Origin: JBBSAT01 sp046351235
Lineage (GTDB): Bacteria > Myxococcota_A > Polyangia > Polyangiales > Sandaracinaceae
Length of the DNA stretch: 64,000 nt
Direction of reading: 5' to 3'
NCBI GenBank assembly: GCA_046351235.1
Contig: JAXLYV010000006.1
Coordinates: forward strand, 62,001-126,000
The notes beneath the pieces were generated by a model. It saw only the letters and a list, made by a program, of their open reading frames with translations, was not told the DNA's origin and did no database searches. Below, piece by piece: positions 1 through 6,753 of this stretch; within the stretch, counting starts at the first letter, position 1; every line of letters begins with the position of its first letter. Both the position numbers and the translations under genes were made by a program.

Positions 1-305
1 CCGTGCCTCTCGAGCAGCTGGTGCGCGAGGCCCGAGAGGTTCTTCGCCTTCTGCGGCGCCAGGCCCACCTCGCGGATCAGCTGATGGATGCGCGTCACCG
101 GCAGCGCCGCCATCTTCGCGGGCGTGCCGGCCTCGGCGAAGAGCGCCGGCGTGACCTGGTTCACCTTCTTGTCCGTGGTCTGCGCCGAGAGCACCACGGC
201 CACGAGCAGGGTGAAGGCGTCCGTGTGATCGAGCGGGATCGGGACCGTGGGATAGAGGCGGTCGAGGATCTCCACGATCTTCTTGGCTTTGTCGATACGG
301 GCCAT
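1..305 (-). CDS. nth: Endonuclease III, N-terminal part (cut by window start)
   Basis: The reading frame starts at an ATG at 305 and runs leftward off the window, leaving 101 residues. The visible sequence (MARIDKAKKIVEILDRLYP, then LLVAVVLSAQTTDKKVN) matches the N-terminal helices of the Nth family, which removes oxidised pyrimidines from DNA and nicks the abasic site in base excision repair. The helix-hairpin-helix, the catalytic Lys and Asp and the 4Fe-4S cluster cysteines of this family lie further along and are outside the window, so catalytic competence cannot be judged. The divergent neighbour is an unrelated lipoprotein gene. Confidence 0.9.
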   Translation of the reverse strand, partial: MARIDKAKKIVEILDRLYPTVPIPLDHTDAFTLLVAVVLSAQTTDKKVNQVTPALFAEAGTPAKMAALPVTRIHQLIREVGLAPQKAKNLSGLAHQLLERH

Positions 306-464
306 CGGCGGGCGCAGCATAGACCAGTCGCGCACGCGCGGTGGTCGCGTCCGCCGGCCTGCTCGCTCGGGCGGGCTCGACGATCTCGATCGCGGGCCGT
401 CGCCGTGATGGGCGTTTCCCCCTCCACCTGCTAGCGTGGCGCCCTTGCACGCCAGGAGGGCCAC

Positions 465-1913
465 GTGCGCGCACACGCTTATTCTCGATCGATCGTCGTC
501 TCCGCCGGTCTCGGTCTCTTGTCCGCCATCGCGAGCGGCTGCGGCACCACGCCACCTGCGAGCGACAACGACGCCGCAGTCCTGAGCGATGCCGGCAACG
601 ACGCGGGGGGCAGCACCGTCGATGCCGGTCGCGACACCGGTACGCCACCGGTCGATGGCGGCATGCCGGCGCTCTGCACCGGCACCGGCTGCGAGATCGT
701 CGCGATCGAGCTGATGGCGGCGACGAGCTGCATTCGTCGCGGCAACGGTCAGGTCGACTGCTGGGGCCGCGGCCAGGACGGCGAGCTCGGCGACGGCGCG
801 ATGGGCCACTCCGACGACTGTCGCCGCAGCGCCGGTGAGTCGACGGTCGACTGCACGCGCTACGCGGTCACCGTGGCCACGCCCTCCCCGGCGCTCGAGA
901 CCGTCTCGCGCGGCTCGATCCAGTCGTGCGGCCTGTTCGGCACGGACCATCAGGTCTGGTGCTGGGGCGGCCAGTTCTACCGCCTGGGCGCCACGCTCGA
1001 GCACCGTCGCTACGCGCCCGAGCACGTTCTCGTCGGCGGCGATGCGGTCGCCGACGGCGCGATCGATCTCGCCACGAGCTTCTCGAACCTGTGCTGGGTG
1101 AACGCGGATCACACGGCCGAGTGCGTCGGCGCGGGCGGCAGCGGCCGGCTCGGCAACGGCGCGTTCGACGACGCGCCGACGCCGGTCACGGTGCTGCAGC
1201 CCGACGGCATGGCTCCGCTCGCCGGCGTGGTCGACATCGAGACCTCCGGCGGCCACACGTGCGCGCTCACGGACACGGCGCTCTACTGCTGGGGCAACAA
1301 CCACTACGGCCAGATCGGCTCGGGGCCCACGCACCAGAGCTGCTTCTCGGCACCGACCACGTACGACTGTTCGTACCTGCCGGTCGAAGTGACCGGCATC
1401 GACGTCGCGCACGTCGTCGACCTCCAGCTCGGGAGCGAGACCACGTGCGTCTTGCTCGACGACGGCCACGTGCAGTGCTTCGGCAGCTCGCAGGCGGGCA
1501 CACTCGGCAACGACTCGATGCTGCCCTCGGCCGATCCCGTGGAACCCATGGGCCTCACGAATGTCACTGAGCTGCGAGTGGTGGACGGCAACGCGTGCGC
1601 GCTCCGCCAGGATGGGACGGTATGGTGCTGGGGCCCTGGCAACGTGGGTCAGATCGGCGACGGGCAGCGGGCGCACTCGAGCACGCTGTGCATCGACGGC
1701 GACGGAGCGCCGTACGACTGCGCCGTGGTCCCGACGCAGGTCATGGGCCTGACGGGCGCCACGCACATCAGCGTGGGCGAGGGCCACGTGTGCGCGGTGG
1801 TCGGGACGAGCGAGGTCTGGTGCTGGGGCGACAGCCTCCGCTACCAGCTGGGCGACGGGATGCGCACGACGCCGGCCTTCGCGCCGGTGCGGGTGATCGC
1901 GCTCGGAAACTGA
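465..1913 (+). CDS. RCC1-repeat lipoprotein
   Basis: A 482-aa exported protein. The GTG start follows an AGGAGG at 454-459. The N-terminus is a lipoprotein signal (hydrophobic stretch ending IASGC at about residue 26), followed by an Asp/Ala/Gly linker. The rest holds about seven RCC1-type blades, each with a Cys-x-x-x-x-x-G pattern, a CWG-like motif and a closing LGDG/IGSG/LGND, so a seven-bladed propeller is expected. Extra cysteine pairs inside the blades suggest disulfides outside the cytoplasm. RCC1 proteins of this style are numerous in Myxococcota; the ligand is unknown. A second small lipoprotein gene follows on the same strand. Confidence 0.88.
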   Translation: MRAHAYSRSIVVSAGLGLLSAIASGCGTTPPASDNDAAVLSDAGNDAGGSTVDAGRDTGTPPVDGGMPALCTGTGCEIVAIELMAATSCIRRGNGQVDCWGRGQDGELGDGAMGHSDDCRRSAGESTVDCTRYAVTVATPSPALETVSRGSIQSCGLFGTDHQVWCWGGQFYRLGATLEHRRYAPEHVLVGGDAVADGAIDLATSFSNLCWVNADHTAECVGAGGSGRLGNGAFDDAPTPVTVLQPDGMAPLAGVVDIETSGGHTCALTDTALYCWGNNHYGQIGSGPTHQSCFSAPTTYDCSYLPVEVTGIDVAHVVDLQLGSETTCVLLDDGHVQCFGSSQAGTLGNDSMLPSADPVEPMGLTNVTELRVVDGNACALRQDGTVWCWGPGNVGQIGDGQRAHSSTLCIDGDGAPYDCAVVPTQVMGLTGATHISVGEGHVCAVVGTSEVWCWGDSLRYQLGDGMRTTPAFAPVRVIALGN

Positions 1914-1939
1914 GGGAGCGAGCGAGGCTCGGCGAGATC

Positions 1940-2404
1940 GTGACGCATCGGATCGGGATCGGAGCGCTGCTCTTCGCACTCGTGCTCGGCGCTTGCGGAG
2001 GCTACGAGCCGCCGCCGGCGCCGCAGGATCCCGAGCCGAGCCCGGCCGATCCGCTCGAGCGCCAGATCCGCACGCGCGCGCCCACCGAGGCGCCCTACAT
2101 GATCCGGCAGGGCGCGGCGAATCACTTCACGATGACGCCGGGCCAGCCGGCGAGCTTCACGAGCGTCCTCGCGGGGGGGCTCTGTTACAAGGTGCTCGCA
2201 CAGGGCGAGAGCGGCATCGGCGAGGTCGAGCTCTTCCTCTACAACGCCGACGGCGTGCTCGTACAAGAGGACACCACGACCGGCGCCGGCGCGATCCTCG
2301 GTACGACGCGCCCGATCTGCCCGGAAGAGCCCGTGCAGCTCCGCGTCGAGATCCGCACCAGCGGGCCCGGCGAGGTGGCAGCCCAGCTCTACGCCTCGCC
2401 CTGA
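1940..2404 (+). CDS. Small lipoprotein of unknown function
   Basis: A 154-aa protein. I chose the GTG at 1940 because it puts a lipoprotein signal (IGIGALLFALVLGAC) at the N-terminus; the frame stays open upstream but only inside the preceding gene. After the Cys comes a Pro/Glu-rich linker and a globular part of about 110 residues, rich in beta-type segments (HFTMTPGQPASFTSVLAGGL, EVELFLYNADGVLV), that looks like a small beta-sandwich. It lies 26 nt after the RCC1 gene and may be cotranscribed with it. I recognise no family. Confidence 0.7.
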   Translation: MTHRIGIGALLFALVLGACGGYEPPPAPQDPEPSPADPLERQIRTRAPTEAPYMIRQGAANHFTMTPGQPASFTSVLAGGLCYKVLAQGESGIGEVELFLYNADGVLVQEDTTTGAGAILGTTRPICPEEPVQLRVEIRTSGPGEVAAQLYASP

Positions 2405-2423
2405 CGACGTCGGTCACGACGAC

Positions 2424-2439
2424 GCGCGCTGATGCGCGC
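2424..2439. terminator. GC-rich hairpin between convergent genes
   Basis: GCGCGC-TGAT-GCGCGC forms a 6-bp stem with a 4-nt loop in the 37-nt gap between the converging genes that end at 2404 and 2442. There is no T-tract on either strand, so it is only a possible bidirectional terminator. Confidence 0.35.
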
Positions 2440-2441
2440 GC

Positions 2442-2957
2442 TCACGGCCATCCGCGGACGATCACCACCCCCGCGAAGACGAGCCCGAGCGCCAAGAGCG
2501 CCGTGATCCTCCCCATCCAGCTGGCCATCTTGCGATAGCGCTCGGCCTCCGGTGCGCGCGGATCGCGCTCGATCGCGCGGGTCGCCGCCGGCCCGACGAA
2601 GAAGTCGTGCACACCGCTGAGCGCCAACACGAGCGCGAAGAGCGTGAGCTTGAGGATCACGGCGCGACCCGTCTCGCTGCCGAGCCACGCGAGCTGCGTC
2701 AGATCGGAGAGGCGGACGCCGCGCGCGTGGAGATTGAACGTGCCCGTCACGAGCACGATCGCGAAGCACGTCCAGCCGACGTTGCGGAACCGCGTCCCGG
2801 TGTCGCGCAGGAGCGCGGCGCCCCGCTGGCGATCGCCGCTGCGGAGATAGGGTACGACCACGAGCACGAGAAACGCCATCCCGCCGACCCACGTGGTCGC
2901 GGCGAGGATGTGGAGCCAGACCGAGAAGACGTAGAGCGCGTGCACGCGCGCGAGCAT
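2442..2957 (-). CDS. CopD-like integral membrane protein
   Basis: A 171-aa protein with four predicted hydrophobic helices. The frame stays open further upstream, but the ATG at 2957 (MLARVHALYVFSVWLHILAA) starts directly at the first helix. The pattern HILAATTWVGGMAFLVLVVVP in helix 1-2, with a His near each membrane face, and the later GVHDFFVGP segment resemble the CopD/YcnJ family and related small membrane proteins linked to copper handling or haem-type electron transfer. No copper genes are adjacent, so the substrate is open. It is divergent from the ArsR regulator at 3048. Confidence 0.7.
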   Translation of the reverse strand: MLARVHALYVFSVWLHILAATTWVGGMAFLVLVVVPYLRSGDRQRGAALLRDTGTRFRNVGWTCFAIVLVTGTFNLHARGVRLSDLTQLAWLGSETGRAVILKLTLFALVLALSGVHDFFVGPAATRAIERDPRAPEAERYRKMASWMGRITALLALGLVFAGVVIVRGWP

Positions 2958-3033
2958 GGCACGGCCTCGCGACCGGACCGTGTTTCGAGCCGAGCACGAG
3001 GCTTTCACGCCTCGCTTGACGACGAAGCCAACC

Positions 3034-3045
3034 AGCTATATAGCT
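3034..3045. promoter_or_regulatory. 12-bp palindrome upstream of arsR-like gene
   Basis: AGCTATATAGCT is a perfect palindrome ending 2 nt before the ATG of the ArsR-family gene, in an AT-rich patch that stands out from the GC-rich surroundings; TAGCTAGATGGCTA continues the half-site pattern into the start. Position and symmetry fit an autoregulatory ArsR operator that also covers the promoter or ribosome site. Binding is inferred. Confidence 0.55.
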
Positions 3046-3047
3046 AG

Positions 3048-3416
3048 ATGGCTATGAATAAGGACGATCGACTCGACTACGTCTTCGCCGCGCTGGCCGA
3101 TCCCACGCGCCGCGCGATGCTGGCACGCCTGGCCCAGGGCGACGCCACGGTGACCGAGCTGGCGGCGCCGTTCGACATGGCCCAGCCGAGCATCTCCAAG
3201 CACCTCCGCGTGCTGGAGGAAGCGGGCCTCGTCACGTCCGACCGCGACGCCCAGCGCCGGCCGCGCCGCCTCGTCGTGGGCGGGCCTCTCGCCGAGGTCG
3301 AGGCCTGGCTCGCGCCCTTCCGCGCCCAGTGGGAGCGCCGCTTCGATCGCCTCGAGGCCCACCTCGCCACCCGCCCTCGCCCCGCCACCACGAATCGAAA
3401 GAAGGAGAAGAAGTGA
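3048..3416 (+). CDS. ArsR-family winged-helix regulator
   Basis: A 122-aa DNA-binding protein. Residues 10-75 carry the ArsR winged helix: FAALADPTRRAMLARLAQG, then VTELAAPFDMAQPSISKHLRVLEEAGLV. The metal-binding ELCVCDL motif of ArsR/SmtB is absent, so it belongs to the non-metal branch that regulates a neighbouring SRPBCC gene. Its stop overlaps the start of that gene (TGATG), so the two are translationally coupled. A palindrome just upstream suggests autoregulation. An ATG at 3054 is an alternative start. Confidence 0.92.
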   Translation: MAMNKDDRLDYVFAALADPTRRAMLARLAQGDATVTELAAPFDMAQPSISKHLRVLEEAGLVTSDRDAQRRPRRLVVGGPLAEVEAWLAPFRAQWERRFDRLEAHLATRPRPATTNRKKEKK

Positions 3417-3862
3417 TGCACACGATCGACGAACAGACGCTGACCCTCGCCTTCGAGCGCACGCTCGCCGCCCCGCGCGAGGACGTGTTCGAGGCCTGGA
3501 CGCGCCCCGAGCGCATCTCGGACTGGTGGGATCCGACCGGCGCGCGCCTCGCGTCGTGCGAGATCGATCTGCGCGTGGGCGGCTCGTTCCGCTTCGTGAA
3601 CGTCGGTCACAGCCCTCCTTTCGAGGGCCAGTACGTGGTGATCGACCGCCCGGGGCGCCTCGTCTTCGAGTCCATGGGCTCGGTCGGCACCGTCACCCTC
3701 GAGAGCCGCGGCGCGACCACACGGATGCACGTGACCATTCGCTGCGCCTCGAAGGAGCACCTCGCCCACTTCGTGCAGCTCGGCGTGGCCACCGGCACCG
3801 ACCGCACGCTCGACAACCTCGTCCGCTACGTCGCCTCGCCCACGGCGAGCCACGCACGCTGA
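3416..3862 (+). CDS. SRPBCC/AHSA1-family protein
   Basis: A 148-aa protein of the Bet v1-like START superfamily. FERTLAAPREDVFEAWTRPE, SDWWDPTG, the F-V/L-N strand and the FEGQYVVIDRPGRLVFES block are typical of the AHSA1 branch, which forms a hydrophobic cavity for small ligands. The ATG shares its A with the TGA of the upstream ArsR gene, and AGAAGGAGAAG precedes it, so both proteins come from one message. The ArsR-SRPBCC pair is a common bacterial arrangement whose ligand is usually unknown. Confidence 0.87.
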   Translation: MHTIDEQTLTLAFERTLAAPREDVFEAWTRPERISDWWDPTGARLASCEIDLRVGGSFRFVNVGHSPPFEGQYVVIDRPGRLVFESMGSVGTVTLESRGATTRMHVTIRCASKEHLAHFVQLGVATGTDRTLDNLVRYVASPTASHAR

Positions 3863-3889
3863 CGCGCGTCTGCTAACACTCGCGTCACC

Positions 3890-4777
3890 ATGTCCAAGGC
3901 GACGCAGATCACGGTGGCAGCGATCCAGTGCCCGCTCGGCGGCAGCCGCGAGGAGAACGTCGCGCGCATCGAGCAGCACGTGCGCGACGCGGCCGCGCGC
4001 GGCGCCAACGTGATCCTGCCGCCCGAGCTCTTCGAGGGGCCCTACTTCTGCCGGGAAGAGAAGGAGACCTTCTTCGGGTGGGCCCGCCCCTTCGAGGGGA
4101 ACGAGACGATCGCGCGCTTCGCGAAGATCGCGAAGGAGCTGCGCGTCGTGATCCCGATCTCGTTCTTCGAGAAGGCGGGGCAGGCCTACTACAACTCGCT
4201 CGCGATGATCGACGAGCGCGGCGAGGTGCTCGGCCTCTACCGCAAGAGCCACATCCCCGACGGGCCGGGCTACGAGGAGAAGTACTACTTCCGCCCAGGC
4301 GACACCGGCTTCCGCGTGTGGAAGACGGGCTTCGGCACGCTCGGGGTCGGCATCTGCTGGGACCAGTGGTACCCGGAGTGCGCGCGCGCGATGGTGCTCC
4401 AGGGCGCCGACGTCCTCTTCTATCCGACGGCCATCGGTGCCGAGCCGAACGGCGTGGACACCAAGGACCCGTGGCAGCGCGCGATGATCGGCCACGCGGT
4501 GAGCAACGCGACGCCCGTCGTGGCCGCCAACCGCATCGGCAAGGAAGACTGGCAGACGTTCTACGGCAGCTCGTTCTGCTGCGACATGCGCGGCGACAAG
4601 AAGGCCGAGCTCGGCCGCGACGAAGAGGGCGCCGCGATCGCCACCTTCGATCGCGCCGTGATCGCCGAGTACCGCGCGAGCTGGGGCTTCTTCCGCGACC
4701 GGCGCCCGGAGCTCTACGGCGTGCTCGGCACCGCCGACGGTGCGACGCACGTGCGCGCGGCCGGCAAGACGAAGTAG
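3890..4777 (+). CDS. aguB: N-carbamoylputrescine amidase
   Basis: A 295-aa cytosolic nitrilase-fold enzyme that hydrolyses N-carbamoylputrescine to putrescine, CO2 and ammonia. The catalytic triad is visible: Glu46 in LPPELFEGPYFC, Lys119 in YRKSHIPDGPGY and Cys156 in GICWDQWYPE. The long signatures FRPGDTGF and the GVDTKDPWQ region separate it from other nitrilases, and its length is that of AguB. The partner enzyme agmatine deiminase is encoded at 9452, 4.7 kb away on the same strand, so the arginine-decarboxylase route to polyamines is supported. Confidence 0.95.
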   Translation: MSKATQITVAAIQCPLGGSREENVARIEQHVRDAAARGANVILPPELFEGPYFCREEKETFFGWARPFEGNETIARFAKIAKELRVVIPISFFEKAGQAYYNSLAMIDERGEVLGLYRKSHIPDGPGYEEKYYFRPGDTGFRVWKTGFGTLGVGICWDQWYPECARAMVLQGADVLFYPTAIGAEPNGVDTKDPWQRAMIGHAVSNATPVVAANRIGKEDWQTFYGSSFCCDMRGDKKAELGRDEEGAAIATFDRAVIAEYRASWGFFRDRRPELYGVLGTADGATHVRAAGKTK

Positions 4778-4833
4778 CGCGGCTCCGGTCCCATCGGGTG
4801 GCCTCGCGCCGCGTTCGGCGCGACCCTCCCCGG

Positions 4834-5091
4834 ATGCAGCCCGGCATCGGCCTCCTCGCGCTCGGTCTCTCCCTCGCGGCCGGCGGCTGCTGCATGGCGG
4901 GTCGCGGCGTCTCGGGCGCCGACTGCGACGTCCTCGTCACCAAGATGCGCATCTGCGACCCGAACGCGGTCGGCGCGAGCGACGCCGCGCTCCGTCTCGA
5001 GTGCCTCGGCACCACTCCGCGATGCGTCACCCTCCCCGTCGGCACCCCCGCCGAGTGCACGGCGTTCATGGGCTGCCTCTACGACGGCTGA
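4834..5091 (+). CDS. Small cysteine-rich lipoprotein
   Basis: An 85-aa exported protein. The ATG at 4834 is followed by a hydrophobic signal ending LAAGGCC, a plausible lipobox. The mature part holds several further cysteines (DCDVLV, RICDPN, LECLG, RCVTL, ECTAFMGCLYDG), suggesting a small disulfide-stabilised domain. It begins 56 nt after aguB and converges with the fatty-acid hydroxylase gene. No family recognised. Confidence 0.62.
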   Translation: MQPGIGLLALGLSLAAGGCCMAGRGVSGADCDVLVTKMRICDPNAVGASDAALRLECLGTTPRCVTLPVGTPAECTAFMGCLYDG

Positions 5092-5097
5092 CGCGGC

Positions 5098-5823
5098 TCA
5101 GGGATCGCTCGCGCGCTCGGCGGCGCGCAGGCCGTGCAGGTCCATCGCCGTCTTGCTGTGGGGGACGCTGCCGGGGTCGGGGTCCGTGCCCATCCACCGA
5201 TCGACGAGCGGGAGCGTGAAGCCGAGCCAGTAGTGCTCGTTCCGGAAGTGGTGCAGGCGGTGGCTCGTGCGGAGCTTCCGGTAGAACGCGCTCTCGGGCC
5301 GGATGCTCGTGTGGACGAGGAAGTGCGTCCACTCGTAGACGAGCGCCATCGTCGAGTACGTGGCCATGGCCGTGAGCGTGCGTCGCCGCGGCCCGAGCGC
5401 GAGCAGGAAGACGCCGCTGGCCGCGGGGATCGCACCGCGGATCACCTCGATCGGCAGCAGCGTCGCGTCGACCTCGTCGGGATGCTCGTGGTGGTGGCGG
5501 TGCCGGCGCGCGAAGACCGGATCGACGACGGTTCCGTCGGCGCGCACCGTGGGCTTGCGATGCAGGAGGTGGCGGTGCGCGAGCCACTCCTGGAGCGGCC
5601 ACCACGCGACGACGAGCCCCGCCGTGGCGAGCTCGCCGAGCCCCGGTGGGCCGAGCGCCGCCCGCGCGAGCCAGGTGAGGCCCGCCGTCTTGGCGATGAG
5701 GCGCGGGCCCGGGCGCGAGAAGAAGACCCGCAGCGCCTCGCCGTAGCCGTGGATCGACGAGAGGCGATCCACCTCGCGCGGATCGAGCACGTCGTGCACG
5801 CCGACCTCGGGGCTCGTCTTCAT
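5098..5823 (-). CDS. Fatty acid hydroxylase superfamily protein
   Basis: A 241-aa integral membrane di-iron oxygenase of the sterol desaturase / fatty acid hydroxylase superfamily. The His boxes are visible in order: HRHLLHRK, RRHRHHHEHPDE, THFLVH and HRLHHFRNEHYWLG, separated by hydrophobic helices, as in FA2H and carotenoid hydroxylases. Its ATG overlaps the TGA of the upstream GntR-family gene by 4 nt, so it is the regulator's target operon partner. The substrate is inferred to be a membrane lipid acyl chain, which would suit regulation by a FadR-type protein. Confidence 0.88.
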   Translation of the reverse strand: MKTSPEVGVHDVLDPREVDRLSSIHGYGEALRVFFSRPGPRLIAKTAGLTWLARAALGPPGLGELATAGLVVAWWPLQEWLAHRHLLHRKPTVRADGTVVDPVFARRHRHHHEHPDEVDATLLPIEVIRGAIPAASGVFLLALGPRRRTLTAMATYSTMALVYEWTHFLVHTSIRPESAFYRKLRTSHRLHHFRNEHYWLGFTLPLVDRWMGTDPDPGSVPHSKTAMDLHGLRAAERASDP

Positions 5824-6572
5824 CGCTTCTCCTTCGTCGGGCGCGGGCGCGCGCTCACGAGCGCGGTGATGCCCGCCTCGCCCTTCGTCACGAGGCGCTC
5901 GGCGGCGCGGCGCGCGCGGATCGCATCGCGCTGCTCGACGGCCCGCACGAGGGCGCGGTAGCCCGCGAGGTCGCGGAGCTCCTCGGCGAGCGCCGGCGCC
6001 ACCACGTCGCCCACGCCTCGGTAGGCGCTCTCGAGCGTGTTCATCAAGAGCGCGTAGGCGACGTTGCCGGAGGCATCGACGAGCACGCGCCAGAGCGCGA
6101 GCGAGCTCTGCTGGAGGCGCACCGGATCGCCGTCCTCGATCTCGCTCATCGCCTCGACGAGCGCGTGCAGCCGAGGGACGACGGCGTCCGCGCGGCGCGT
6201 GGCGGCACGCGCGGCGATGTCCGGCCCGAGCGCCGTACGCAGCTCGACCATGCTCCGGATCGCGTCGACGCGCGGCACCCCGTCGCTCCCGAACAAGAGC
6301 GACGAGAGCAGCTCGAGCCCCGCATGAGCCTTGAAGTCGAGCACGCGCGTCGCGCCGCCCGCCTGGATCGAGACCAGGCGCAGCTGCGCGAGCCGCTGCA
6401 GCGCCTCGCGGACCGCGTTGCGGTTCACGCCGAGGCGGGCTGCGAGATCTCGCTCCGCGGGAAGGCGCTCGCCCGCCGGCACGTCGCCGCGGAGGATCAC
6501 CGCCTTGAGCTGGTCGAAGACCGCCTCCGTGACCGAGCGGCGGGTGATGGGCTCGAGCATGGGCGCCAGCAT
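5820..6572 (-). CDS. GntR-family (FadR subfamily) regulator
   Basis: A 250-aa transcription factor. Residues 10-75 form the GntR winged helix (FDQLKAVILRGDVPAGERLP, ERDLAARLGVNRNAVREALQ); the remainder is an all-helical FCD/FadR-type effector domain of about 150 residues. It is translationally coupled to the fatty-acid hydroxylase gene. A FadR-type operator (TGGT-N3-ACCA) lies 27 nt upstream of the start, which predicts autorepression relieved by an acyl or carboxylate effector. An ATG at 6560 is an alternative start. Confidence 0.9.
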   Translation of the reverse strand: MLAPMLEPITRRSVTEAVFDQLKAVILRGDVPAGERLPAERDLAARLGVNRNAVREALQRLAQLRLVSIQAGGATRVLDFKAHAGLELLSSLLFGSDGVPRVDAIRSMVELRTALGPDIAARAATRRADAVVPRLHALVEAMSEIEDGDPVRLQQSSLALWRVLVDASGNVAYALLMNTLESAYRGVGDVVAPALAEELRDLAGYRALVRAVEQRDAIRARRAAERLVTKGEAGITALVSARPRPTKEKR

Positions 6573-6597
6573 CGCCGAACGGCGGTCCGCTGGTCAA

Positions 6598-6610
6598 CTG
6601 GTCCTACCAG
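6598..6610. promoter_or_regulatory. FadR-type operator
   Basis: CTGGT-CCT-ACCAG is a perfect 13-bp inverted repeat that matches the published TNGTNNNACNA consensus of the FadR branch of GntR regulators. Another TGGT half-site stands 8 bp further on at 6591. It is directly upstream of the FadR-like gene at 5820-6572, so autoregulation is the simplest reading. Confidence 0.72.
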
Positions 6611-6753
6611 AGACGCACGCGATCTCGGCCAGCGTGGCGGCGCATCCGGCCCGCCGTGGCGCCCCGCACCGGTCGGCGTCCACGCACACTCCGATCGCGA
6701 CTCCCTCGCCGCGCGATGGCCGCCGCTGGTAGCGTGTGACGTCGAGGTGACGG

